Of a stretch of 39,581 nt of DNA, positions 9,064 to 18,700 are shown one piece after another. Under the pieces are notes generated by a model. That model was not told where the DNA came from, made no database searches, and saw only the letters and a list, made by a program, of their open reading frames with translations. The translations under genes were made by a program, and so were the position numbers. The number at the start of each line of letters is the position of its first letter. The stretch's first letter is position 1. The stretch is from Lachnospiraceae bacterium RM5 (lineage in GTDB: Bacteria; Bacillota; Clostridia; Lachnospirales; Lachnospiraceae), in contig FOFK01000006.1 of NCBI GenBank assembly GCA_900110975.1, positions 1 to 39,581 of the forward strand, given 5' to 3'.

Positions 9064-10149
9064 TTACTCTATCACCTTTTTTATTGCTTCATAATAAGTC
9101 TTTATATTATCTTCAAAGTCATAATATTTCTTAACTCGTTTTACCCCTTCTTCTCCCATTTTTCTTCTGTCCTCTTCAGGTTTTAAATAAAACTCATACA
9201 TCATTTTCTTTAATGCATCTTTATCGTTTTTAGGAATGATTTTTCCTGTGACATTATCATCTATAACCTCAGTAAATCCTGAAGCATCCGATGCTATAAC
9301 AGGAACTCCGCAGGCCATCGCTTCGACTGCTGCCACTCCAAAACTTTCACTATCAAGAATTGAGGGAAAACATACAACATCCATTTTGTTATATTCAACA
9401 GGAGTAAGATCATTTTCAATATATCCCATAATTTTTATTTTATCTTCCATGGAATAATTTCTTACTTTTTCCTTTATTTCCTCAAGCATCGAGCCATTTC
9501 CATAAATCAGAAGTTCTGCTTTAATATCACTATGTTCCATGCACATTTCATAAAATGCATCAACAAGGATATCTACTCCGTATTTCTTTTCAATCTTCTT
9601 GATATATCCGAATCTTATAACGTCTTTATTATCCTTTTCAACGTCTATTGGTTTAAATTTTTCCACATCAACACCAAAAGGAGTTACGATAATTTCTTTA
9701 TCCCTGTTATAATATTTTCTTATTTCATCAGCCATCACATGACTTGTAGATGTAATAATATCAGCCTCATCAAGATTTCTTATAATTCTTTTCATATGAG
9801 TCTTTGATTTGTATGGATAATCATACACATCAGCCCCAAATGCTGCAAGCGCAAGAGGGTGAATGCCTGTAAGTCTTGCCATCGTTCCACAGCCACTTAC
9901 AAAATGAGCATTTATCAAATCATATTTTTCCTTCTTTAAATGATGTTTCAAAAAAGGAACATTTAAATAATATCCTTTCTTACCTGAAACCGGCAAAAGC
10001 ACAATCCTTACTCTCTTATCATACTCTTTTAAAACTTTATTATAATCAGGCAAAGTATACAATGTAATATCATGTCCCATATTCACAAGACCATTTGCAA
10101 GTTTCTTTACATGCACGGAATTGCCTGACGAAAGCATTGCTATCTTCAT
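9064..10149 (-). CDS. GT4-family glycosyltransferase
   Basis: This 361-residue protein is a two-domain GT-B retaining glycosyltransferase of family GT4. The N-terminal acceptor domain starts with KIAMLSSGNSVHVKKLANGL, and a hinge lies near FGVDVEKFKPID. The C-terminal nucleotide-sugar domain contains the EX7E motif, E268 to E276 in ESFGVAAVE, followed by AMACGVPVIASDASGFTEVI. There is no signal peptide or membrane span, so it should work on the cytoplasmic face on a lipid-linked acceptor. The sugar donor and linkage cannot be read from the sequence. It lies 58 bp after the nucleotidyltransferase/kinase fusion and is separated by 1 bp from the small kinase gene. Confidence 0.93.
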   Translation of the reverse strand: MKIAMLSSGNSVHVKKLANGLVNMGHDITLYTLPDYNKVLKEYDKRVRIVLLPVSGKKGYYLNVPFLKHHLKKEKYDLINAHFVSGCGTMARLTGIHPLALAAFGADVYDYPYKSKTHMKRIIRNLDEADIITSTSHVMADEIRKYYNRDKEIIVTPFGVDVEKFKPIDVEKDNKDVIRFGYIKKIEKKYGVDILVDAFYEMCMEHSDIKAELLIYGNGSMLEEIKEKVRNYSMEDKIKIMGYIENDLTPVEYNKMDVVCFPSILDSESFGVAAVEAMACGVPVIASDASGFTEVIDDNVTGKIIPKNDKDALKKMMYEFYLKPEEDRRKMGEEGVKRVKKYYDFEDNIKTYYEAIKKVIE

Positions 10150-10207
10150 AAGTATCTCTCTTTCAAATTATATAGATCATACTTTTTCATTTTCCCTTTT
10201 CATTTTC

Positions 10208-11791
10208 CTAAATAGATTCCCAGACAATCTTTTTAACTTCTCTTAATACTTCTTCTTTACTCTTATCTGCATCTATCTCATATATCTTAGTCTTTTCAGA
10301 AAACTTAATATTTTTTATTCTGTTTGTAAGTGTAAGACTTGTTTTTTCATCTATTTCACCCGGTTTTCTTTTCTTTGCAACATCCGGTGAAACTATGAAT
10401 TTTATAACAACATCCGGCGGTGTATTTTTAGCCACTTTAAAGGAAATTCTTTCAAGCTTTGCAGCCATTCCTTTCATTTCACTACATTTAGGACCATCAC
10501 ACAACCCATTAAATTCACTCTGAGGAAATCTGTCTGTTAAAACAACAAATCCTCTCATCTTACATCTGTTTGCAGAAATTAATTTTTTTATTCTTTCCAA
10601 AGACAATGTAAATACCCAGATTCTTCTTGCAAATCCAAGGGATTTCTTCACTTCTTTATCTTCAAGTTTATCATTCTGGAAATTATTATTTACCTTAATA
10701 ATACCAAGTTTAATTGCCAGTCTTTTTGCATATTTTAAAGGCAGTCTGATTATGGAACTGTTTCCATCTCCACTTCCAAGATAAAAATATCTTACATCCA
10801 TAACCTTTTTAAGCCATTTGTTAACTTCGCTTATATTACTGCTTTTTCCTGCTCCATCAGAACCAAGAAATGCTATCAAAAGACCTCCATGCGACACTCT
10901 TCTTCTGTTAAAAGAATACTTTTTATGAAGATATCTTTTATTAATTTCAAAAATAATCCTTTTAAATTCCCTGTAATGTCTAAGATTTGTATTATAAAAT
11001 TTACTTCCTAAAGAATAACATTCACACTCATTATATAAAATATCGCGAAGATTTAATAAATCATTAGTATTAAACCCTTTTTCATATATTGATATAATGC
11101 GTTTTTTTGCTTTATATGAAAGGAATTTTAAGTCTAAAACATAATTTTTAAATTCCTTATCATTTTCCTTAAGCCAGAGAAATTCATTTACTGCATTTTT
11201 CTCTACAGTTTCATTTGAAGTAATTTTTGAATTATTTTTTAATTTATTCTCTGATTTATTCTCTGAATTATTTTTTGAATTATTCTCTGAATCATTCTTT
11301 AAGTTATTCTTTAAATTATTTTTTAATTTTTCCTTTACCCTGTCACGGCATCTAAGCTTAAGGGCCGCCCTTATAATAAGCATCAAAAGTTCATCTGAAT
11401 AAGAAGACATATACACATTCATGTTTTCATCATATCTTCTGTTTTTCAAAATATAATACTCCAAAGGAATATGAAATCCTTTAAGATGCTTTTCTCCTAT
11501 ATCCAGCTGGGTATGCAAATGAAGATGAAAAATTATACCACTTTCTTCATCAAATCCTAAAAAATCTTCAATTCCGATATATGTTCTTTCTTTAGGCGTG
11601 TAAAAAAGTTTAAGACCCAAAGAATATAATATCTTCATTGTTTTTGCATAATCATCTCTGTTAATAAGAATATCAAGGTCATCTACACCTATTAATGCAT
11701 CCGAGAAATGTGAATTACTCTTCCAATGGCAATAAACAATTTCCTCATTAAATGCATCTAACAATTCTCTTATCTTCTTTAATTCTTTCAT
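10208..11791 (-). CDS. Nucleotidyltransferase-like / thymidylate-kinase-like fusion protein
   Basis: Two domains are visible in about 527 residues. The N-terminal part has a CHWKSN motif and, about a dozen residues on, DDLDILI. This resembles the acidic strand of the nucleotidyltransferase fold, although a clear Gly-Ser helix start is not obvious. The C-terminal part has a Walker A motif GSDGAGKSS and the LTDRFP strand typical of thymidylate-kinase-like proteins. Between them is a low-complexity Asn/Lys/Glu/Ser stretch of some 35 residues encoded by DNA repeats near 11230-11330. An upstream ATG (11842) lies only about 8 nt from the predicted transcription start (11850), so the later ATG at 11791, reading MKELKKIRELL, is preferred. 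It is the first gene of the operon with the GT4, small kinase and Wzy-like genes. Its substrate is unknown. Confidence 0.75.
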   Translation of the reverse strand: MKELKKIRELLDAFNEEIVYCHWKSNSHFSDALIGVDDLDILINRDDYAKTMKILYSLGLKLFYTPKERTYIGIEDFLGFDEESGIIFHLHLHTQLDIGEKHLKGFHIPLEYYILKNRRYDENMNVYMSSYSDELLMLIIRAALKLRCRDRVKEKLKNNLKNNLKNDSENNSKNNSENKSENKLKNNSKITSNETVEKNAVNEFLWLKENDKEFKNYVLDLKFLSYKAKKRIISIYEKGFNTNDLLNLRDILYNECECYSLGSKFYNTNLRHYREFKRIIFEINKRYLHKKYSFNRRRVSHGGLLIAFLGSDGAGKSSNISEVNKWLKKVMDVRYFYLGSGDGNSSIIRLPLKYAKRLAIKLGIIKVNNNFQNDKLEDKEVKKSLGFARRIWVFTLSLERIKKLISANRCKMRGFVVLTDRFPQSEFNGLCDGPKCSEMKGMAAKLERISFKVAKNTPPDVVIKFIVSPDVAKKRKPGEIDEKTSLTLTNRIKNIKFSEKTKIYEIDADKSKEEVLREVKKIVWESI

Positions 11792-11856
11792 TGAAATAAC
11801 CATTTCTTTCCACAAAAATATCGAAATAACCCACTTACACATAATAAACTAGACTA

Positions 11857-11885
11857 ATTATATATTAAAACATTCACAATAACAA
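11857..11885 (-). promoter_or_regulatory. Predicted promoter of the polysaccharide/kinase operon
   Basis: On the minus strand TTGTTA (complement of 11880-11885) is followed after 17 bp by a perfect TATAAT (complement of 11857-11862). The start would be near 11850. This is the only good sigma-A-like site seen upstream of the operon, and it helps to choose the start codon of the first gene. Confidence 0.7.
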
Positions 11886-12018
11886 GAAAAAACCTCCCTA
11901 AATATATGATGCATACGTAACTTCTCGCTTTTCCACGAAATACGCTAAAAATACCATTTCTGAGGATGTTTGCATATTGAAATTGAATAATTGTTAAAAA
12001 AAGATCTTTCAAAAATTG

Positions 12019-12213
12019 TAGCTATAAATATTTCTAAATCAAAAGATTTTATAGCCGATTGCGTCTCAAAACAGCCCTTTTAGGCAAAATTTAGCTATAA
12101 ATATGGCTATATCAAAAGTTTTATAGCCGGTTGCGGCTCAAAACAGCCTTTTTAGGCAATATTTAGCTATAAATATGGCTATATCAAAAGTTTTTATAGC
12201 CGTTTGCAACAGC
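12019..12213. repeat. 72-73-bp tandem repeat with internal dyad, about 2.7 copies
   Basis: Copies start at 12019, 12092 and 12164 with the sequence TAGCTATAAATAT. The second and third hold the inverted pair GGCTAT and ATAGCC around TCAAAAGTT. The first two copies also share CTCAAAACAGCC and TTTTAGGCAA. The 584-bp gap 11843-12426 otherwise holds the promoter at 11857, a 12-bp repeat array and a terminator. No gene is seen in it. Confidence 0.8.
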
Positions 12214-12240
12214 AAAAATCATATGCACAAGCAAAACAAC

Positions 12241-12312
12241 AAACACAACTGTAAACACAACTACAAACACAACTACAAACACAACTGCAAACACAACTAC
12301 AAACACAACTAT
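12241..12312. repeat. 12-bp tandem repeat (AAACACAACTAC), six units
   Basis: Six in-register 12-bp units start at 12241, 12253, 12265, 12277, 12289 and 12301, and differ only in the last two bases. The array ends directly at the hairpin 12313-12383. A hydrophobic minus-strand frame across it (12184-12369, Val/Phe repeats) is a product of the repeat and is rejected as a gene. Confidence 0.85.
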
Positions 12313-12383
12313 AAAAGGCGTGTGAAATACACAGTAATGTACAATATACAATAATGTACAATCTTGCATTTCACACGCCTTTT
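12313..12383 (-). terminator. Long-armed terminator-like hairpin after the first amylase gene
   Basis: A perfect 16-bp inverted repeat (12313-12328 with 12368-12383) encloses a 39-base loop that itself contains two copies of a TAATGTACAAT sequence. It lies 43 bp after the stop of the amylase gene at 12427. On the minus strand the stem ends in four T residues, a modest T run, so strong termination is likely but not certain. Confidence 0.7.
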
Positions 12384-12426
12384 CTTAATTCAAATTCTAA
12401 TTATGTGTTATGTCAATAAAAATTTT

Positions 12427-15400
12427 TTATCTTTCAGGAATATTTACACCTATGCAGTCTTTTCCATTATATCCTGAAAGTGCAGAACCTGTGAATTCTT
12501 TTGTACTTACTAAATATCTGTAAGTCTTTCCAGGTGTTGCTGTATAATATTTTGTACTTGTTCCGGTTACCTTCTTAGCAGCTGATAAAGTCTTTGTCTT
12601 TGTATAATATTTATATACATAATATGTGCTTACACCGCTAACCTTATCCCATGAAAGTTCCAAGTAACCTTTATCATAATTATATGAAGCTGTTGGTACA
12701 ACTGAAGTATCATTCTTTTTACCAACCATTGCATCTACTGCAAATTCTTTACTTACATTATTTGAAACAGCATTGTCAGACACTGCCTGAACAATGTATT
12801 TATAAGTTTTTCCGGCTGTTAATCCACTAAATGTAGCATAAGTATCAGTAACTACCTTAGATTTCTGAATAGTACCAGTACTTGCAAAATATTTATAAAG
12901 CTGATAAGAAGTTGCTCCTTCTACTGCATCCCATGAAACTGTAACCGACTTAGATGCATTTGATGTTGCATATGCAACAGGTGCATTAAGTTCTTTTACT
13001 ACAGGATCTATTACTGTTACTTTACATGTAGCTGTATATCCGCCATCATCTGTTGTAACTGTAATATTTGCTGTTCCTGCTGTCTTTGCTGTAACTTTAC
13101 CATTACTGTCAACTGTTGCTACAGAAGTTTTTGATGAAGACCATGTAACTCCTTTGTTTGTAGCATTTGTTGGAAGAACTGTTGCTGCAAGTGTTTCATT
13201 ATTTCCTGTTTCTAATTCTAATTCAGTCTTGTTAAGACTAACTGATGTTACCGCAACCTTATCTGAATATACAGACCAACTACCTGATGAGAATGTATAA
13301 AGATTGCTTCCATCTGTTGGAATTTTAAGATCTGCTGTCTGTGTACTGCCATTATTGAAAATAATCATATCATATTCAGTTGTATCTATATCAATATAAT
13401 AATAACCTGATGTAGAATCATATGTCATATCAGTTCCCGGCCATGTTTTAAGTTTTTTACTTGTAGTTTTATTCCACACATATGCTTTAACTGTTGACCA
13501 TGAAGCTGTGTTATTAAAATAAAGAGTTGTTGTTGTTACAGGATTATCTGTTACTTCAACATTACATTTAGCTGTAAAATCACCATCATCTGTTGTTACC
13601 GTAATTACTGCAGTACCATTTGCAACAGCAGTTACTTTTCCATTACTGTCAACTGTTGCTACAGAAGCATTTGATGAAGACCATGTAACTCCTGTATTTG
13701 TAGCATCTGTTGGTAATACTGTTGCTTTAAGAGTAGCTATTGTTCCAGGTAAAATACTTAATTTTGATTTATCAAGAGTAACGCCTGTTACATTCACATC
13801 AGGCTCTTCAACTTTTTTATATGTATATTTAACAGTTCTTGTACCTGCTGAGTTTTTACCTGTAAGAGTAAGTGTTACGCTTTCTCCAATATTAAGATCT
13901 GAACCTATAGTAATTTTTGTTCCTTCTGGAGAAATTGTTCCGCTTGTTCCATCAGAAAGTGAATATGTAGCAGATGTACAATTAAGTTCTGTTAAATCCA
14001 TTGTTAAAGATTTTGCTGCAAATTCAGAATTACCTTTTGAGCTTCCTACCTGAGGTTTGATTGCAGTTGATGGATTTGGCATTACATTCTTATAAATAAC
14101 AGCAATACCTTTTGAACTTCCAATTTTCCCTTTTAAAGTACCACCCTGTACTTTAAATGCATTTCCGGAAACTTCATCTACATAATCTCCATCAGCAAGT
14201 CCGTGAGATGACATTGTAACATCACCTGCACCATCAAAGCTTGATAAAACAATACCATTTCCTCTCTGGCAATACATAACACTTCCATCTGTTCCAATAT
14301 TATCAGAAGATCCACTAAATCTGTTATTAAAGTGATTGATAGCTGCTATTTCATTTGAACACCATTCAAATGTTGGACACTGTCCCATAACTGCTGCAGG
14401 TATAGCCTGAATAGTATCATTTGAATTTAAATTACCATCCTGACCATTTACAAGAATCTTATCTGAAGAATAAGGTCTTACAAAGAATAATTTTGCGGCA
14501 TTATCCTTATTAGCTACAATAGCCCATGCTCTTGCAACAGATCTGTCAGATGCATATACAGATGATTCATTCATATATGTATCATGTGACTCAACCCAGA
14601 TTACAGACTTATTAGCTGCATATGTAAGACTAAGTGATCCGGCATTATTATTTCTAACTGACTCTAAGAAATGATCTCCTGCTGAGTTATCAGTAACTGA
14701 CATATATTTTGTATATCCACCTATATCGTAATTGTCACCTACTCTGTTTAAAATTTCTCCATATACATAAAGATCTTTTCCTGTTTTATTTTTATAATGA
14801 GATTTTGCTTCATCTAAAACTGTTGGCCAGAAATCACTTGCAAATGCACTGTCATCATCAGGCATTTCAATATGCTTTGCTGCATCAAATCTGAATCCGT
14901 CTACACCAACATCAATAAGTTCATCAAGATATTCATAAATATATTTCTGAACTGTTTTATTTGCTGTATTTAAGTCAGGCATACCCATTGTACCCTGTGT
15001 AAAATGAAGTCTTGAGTCACTCATCCATGTCTGATAATCATTTATATGCCAATAACTTTCATCTATAAGCATATCAGGATTCCAATATGTTCCAACCTCT
15101 GGACTTACATCAGAAAGAGAATTCTGCCAACCTGATATATTAGCCATATGGTTTGCAACTACGTCAACTATAACTTTAATACCGTAACTTTCTGCTGTAT
15201 TACACATACTTTCAAGTTCAGCTTTTGTTCCAAGCCATGTCATTCCATTATCTGTAATACATTCAGCTACAGGCTGATACATTTTCCACCAGTTACCTTG
15301 ACCAAATAATTTTGGCCACCCAACCTGGTTATCAACAACGCCTTCCCATACGTAATCTTTTGGCTGTGTACAAGGAGATGTCTGAATTGCTGAATAACCC

Positions 15401-15639
15401 GACTCAGCAATAAGCTGCATATTTTCTTCTATTGTCTTATATGACCAGTTGTAACAATGAAGGATTGTTGCATCCTGCATATTATCAATAAGACCATAAT
15501 CTGTTGCATATGCCTTATTTTCAACTATTTTACCTTTTTTAAGATTTGATAAATCTAAATTTACAAATCCTACAGTCATTGCTGAAGATAATAAAACAGC
15601 TACTGCTCTTTTAAAATTATTTTTTCTGCCCTTTCTCAT
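12427..15639 (-). CDS. Secreted multimodular alpha-amylase, GH13_28-like, with CBM26 and Big_2 domains (amylase 1)
   Basis: This is an extracellular endo-acting alpha-amylase of 1070 residues. A signal peptide (about 1-45, basic start, hydrophobic core, ending near AYA) precedes a GH13 domain (about 47-520) that resembles Bacillus subtilis AmyE. It has region I DVVANH (159-164), nucleophile D252 in GFRFDAAKH, acid/base E295 in YGEIL and D353 in VESHDT. Then follow a chitobiase-like Ig domain (535-610), Big_2 (614-697), a CBM26-like starch-binding module with WPG and FNNG motifs (703-792), Big_2 (795-877) and two FN3-like domains (884-1070). No LPXTG, SLH or dockerin is present. The ribosome binding site is weak (GAAAGG, far from the ATG). 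The gene lies 131 bp downstream of amylase 2 with a hairpin between them, so expression may depend partly on read-through. Confidence 0.93.
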   Translation of the reverse strand: MRKGRKNNFKRAVAVLLSSAMTVGFVNLDLSNLKKGKIVENKAYATDYGLIDNMQDATILHCYNWSYKTIEENMQLIAESGYSAIQTSPCTQPKDYVWEGVVDNQVGWPKLFGQGNWWKMYQPVAECITDNGMTWLGTKAELESMCNTAESYGIKVIVDVVANHMANISGWQNSLSDVSPEVGTYWNPDMLIDESYWHINDYQTWMSDSRLHFTQGTMGMPDLNTANKTVQKYIYEYLDELIDVGVDGFRFDAAKHIEMPDDDSAFASDFWPTVLDEAKSHYKNKTGKDLYVYGEILNRVGDNYDIGGYTKYMSVTDNSAGDHFLESVRNNNAGSLSLTYAANKSVIWVESHDTYMNESSVYASDRSVARAWAIVANKDNAAKLFFVRPYSSDKILVNGQDGNLNSNDTIQAIPAAVMGQCPTFEWCSNEIAAINHFNNRFSGSSDNIGTDGSVMYCQRGNGIVLSSFDGAGDVTMSSHGLADGDYVDEVSGNAFKVQGGTLKGKIGSSKGIAVIYKNVMPNPSTAIKPQVGSSKGNSEFAAKSLTMDLTELNCTSATYSLSDGTSGTISPEGTKITIGSDLNIGESVTLTLTGKNSAGTRTVKYTYKKVEEPDVNVTGVTLDKSKLSILPGTIATLKATVLPTDATNTGVTWSSSNASVATVDSNGKVTAVANGTAVITVTTDDGDFTAKCNVEVTDNPVTTTTLYFNNTASWSTVKAYVWNKTTSKKLKTWPGTDMTYDSTSGYYYIDIDTTEYDMIIFNNGSTQTADLKIPTDGSNLYTFSSGSWSVYSDKVAVTSVSLNKTELELETGNNETLAATVLPTNATNKGVTWSSSKTSVATVDSNGKVTAKTAGTANITVTTDDGGYTATCKVTVIDPVVKELNAPVAYATSNASKSVTVSWDAVEGATSYQLYKYFASTGTIQKSKVVTDTYATFSGLTAGKTYKYIVQAVSDNAVSNNVSKEFAVDAMVGKKNDTSVVPTASYNYDKGYLELSWDKVSGVSTYYVYKYYTKTKTLSAAKKVTGTSTKYYTATPGKTYRYLVSTKEFTGSALSGYNGKDCIGVNIPER
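12430..12990 (-). repeat. Shared C-terminal FN3-pair module, copy in amylase 1
   Basis: This encodes residues 884-1070: two consecutive FN3-like domains, each with a conserved GKTYKY/GKTYRY strand, ending in YNGKDCIGVNIPER. It is one of four copies, one at the end of each amylase. The second FN3 domain matches amylase 2 (TKTLSAAKKVTGTSTKYY), while the first dozen residues (NASKSVTVSW) match amylase 3 instead. Confidence 0.9.
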
Positions 15640-15678
15640 TTTTGCATTTTGCCTTTCTTTTATATTTTTTACATAAAG

Positions 15679-15735
15679 CAGGGAGTTAATCTGATATATT
15701 TTTACTTATACCAAAATATACCAGCTGACTCCCTG
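15679..15735 (-). other. CAGGGAGT hairpin between amylase 2 and amylase 1
   Basis: The stem 15679-15686 with 15728-15735 (8 bp) encloses an A/T-rich loop. Read on the minus strand it starts CTACAGGGAGTC..CTGGTAT, almost the same as the hairpin between amylases 3 and 4 (24733-24797). Unlike that one it is not followed by a T run on the minus strand, so it may be a weak terminator, a processing site or a stabilising structure. Confidence 0.65.
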
Positions 15736-15770
15736 TAGATATCTTAGATTTTTAATTTTAAAGTGCTATA

Positions 15771-18700
15771 TTAATCAATCTTAGGAATGTTAATACTTAT
15801 GCAATCTTTTCCGTTATATCCTTCAAGTGCAGAACCTGTAAATTGTTTTGTACTTACTAAATATCTGTAAGTCTTTCCAGGTGTTGCTGTATAGTATTTT
15901 GTACTTGTTCCGGTTACTTTCTTAGCAGCTGATAAAGTCTTTGTCTTTGTATAATATTTATATACATAATATGTGCTGACACCGCTAGCCTTATCCCATG
16001 AAAGTTCTAAGTAACCTTTATCATAATTAAATGTAGCTGTTGGTACAACTGAAGTAGAATTCTTTTTACCAACCATTGCATCTACTGCGAATGAGCCATC
16101 TACATTATCTGAAACTGCTGTATCACAAACAGCCTGAACAATGTATTTATAAGTCTTACCGGCTGTTAATCCATTAAACGTAGCATATGTAGTTGTAACT
16201 ACTTTAGATTTCTGGATTGTCTTCGTACTAGCATAATATTTATAAAGCTGGTAAGAAGTTGCACCTTCAACTGCATCCCATGAAACTTTAACAGTCTGAT
16301 TTGAATCTGATGTTGCATATGCAACAGGAGCATCAAGTTCAGTTATAACAGTTCCGCCACCTTCAATAACATATTCTTTAGAAGATGTTACTGATTCACC
16401 AGCTGCGTCTGTTACAACACATTTAATTGTGTATGTTCCACCTGCTGATGGTGTCCATGCTGTAGAAACTTCTGTACTTCCTGAAGCTGTCTTTGTAGCA
16501 AGGAGTGTAGAACCAACATAGAATTTACATGTATATCCTGCTGTACCGCCATAAACTGTAGCTTTTAATGTACGTGCATTATCTTTAACCTGTGGTGAAG
16601 AAGCATCTGCTCCAAAGTTTACCTGTAATGGAGTTGTAACAGTTCCACCACTGATGCTTGCTCCAACAGATGCAAGACTCATTGTAATAGTATCTGAATC
16701 CTGTTTTTCCATTGATGTTGAAGCATCCTCTGAATATTCTTTTTCAGCATTATCTACCATTGAATAGTCCATAGGAACTGAGTTAATTCCACTTTCACCA
16801 AATGTAGATACATGCATTACACCAATACCGTTTGTAGCCACTTCAGAAGCTGTTGTATTAAGCACTGATAAAGGTATAGTCATCATATAGAATGTATCAT
16901 GTGCTGTATCATGTCCTTTTGCAATTAATTCCTTGAAATTAGAAGCATCAGCAAGCATTGATACTGTATGTCCTGTATATCCATTTCCAGTTGTTCCATA
17001 AATAGCTGATGGTAAGCAATATCCTCTTGTAGAAGAATATGAAATACCATTTGACTTAAATCCTAAGCAATATGGAGAATCATAACTTAAATCGCCATTT
17101 GAGTCTGGTAAGAAGAATCCTGGTGTACCAGAACCTGATTTACTTGAGAAACATGCAATTGCTGATACAGGTGTATCAAATGTTACATCAAGTCCCCAAA
17201 CTCCTTTACCATTTGCTAAACGTCCATCTGTTGTCTGCTGTCCAGGTACATAGAATGCTAACATCTGAGGAATATCACCATTATCTGGGAATCCGTTATC
17301 ACTCTTTGGATAATCCTGATCAGCTGCATTTATATCAGCTGTATTTACATACTGCCATCCAACATAAAGATTTGTATCATCATATGCTGCATATAATGCA
17401 TAATCATCATATACAGGTCCTTCGTGAGGACCTCTAAATGATCTTGCATCATCATTTGCTGCAGCCTGTGCAATAAGCATATCTTCTGTAAAGTCTGAAT
17501 ATGAAGTAATTGTCTTCTTAACTCCAAGTCCTGCGCTTGTTACATATTTCTCAGATGATAAACCTTCCTGAGTAAGGATAGCACCTGATGAAGATGAACC
17601 TGAACCTGATTTAACTACAAACTTCTTATTAAATGTAAATGTATAACTCTTTGTTTCCCCTGATGAATTCTTAGCTGTACATTCAAGAGTGATTGTAGAG
17701 TTACCAACTTTACCCTGACCAAGAACTACATCAACAGTATTTGTAAATGTTTTTGTAGCTCCTCCATCTAATGTATATGTTCCACTTACAGCATTTGTAA
17801 GTGTGAGTGTTGTTGTAGCTGTTTCTGTTGTAAATGTAGAACCATCTGTAAGTGAAGATGTTACCCTTGGAGTATCATCTGAAACTACATTATAAACATA
17901 ATTTACAGTTGTAGTTCCTTTTACATATGTTCCTGTTGCATTTGATGGAGTAGATGATAATGTGTATCCATCAAATGTCTTAGCTGATGTTGTATAAGAA
18001 TCACCAACTTTTCCTGTCATAGTAACTGCTGTTGTAAGTGCTTTTCCTGAAGCATCAACATAGTTAACTACAACTGTTCCTTTTTCTTCTGCACAGTAAC
18101 ATGACCATGTTCCTGTAGAGTTATTATAAACATTCTTATCTGATGGTAATGTTAAATCATCTGTCTGTGTTCCACTATTATTATTGAAGATAATCATATC
18201 ATATGCATCATCTCTTGCTACATAATAATAACCTGTTGTAGCATCATATGTCATAGCCTTACCTGGCCAACCTGCTTCATTTACCGCTGTTGACTTTTTC
18301 CATCTGTATACGTACTGATTAGACCATCCTGCCGCATTATTAAGATAGATATTTCCATCTATATCATCAGTAGGTTCCGGACCTTCTGAATATTCGCTCC
18401 AAATACCATTTTTATAAATCATTTCATCAGCTGAGAATGTAAGTCCTGGCTCAGAGTCTGCAGGATATCTTCCAGTTGTAGAATAGAATATTACCTTTGG
18501 ACTTCCCATTTCTTCAGGAATTTCATAATAATATAATGATGTTGATGAATCATATGACATCTGAATACCAGGCCAAGCACCATTCTTTATTACATTATCT
18601 TCATCAGAATCATCATATGCATAACAATAAACCGGTGTTGACCATCCTGATGGAAGAGAAAGATATGCTTTATATGAGCTTGTTTCTTTCTTTGTGAATG

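Noticed and set aside
12184-12369. 61-residue Val/Phe-rich reading frame
   Set aside because: It is a translation of the AAACACAACTAC array and a terminator arm and is not plausible as a gene.
17345-17527. Dockerin- or EF-hand-like motifs in the amylases
   Set aside because: Short DxNxD-like stretches (for example DSNGD in the CBM74-like module) are isolated. There is no duplicated dockerin repeat, so no cellulosome- or amylosome-type assembly is claimed.
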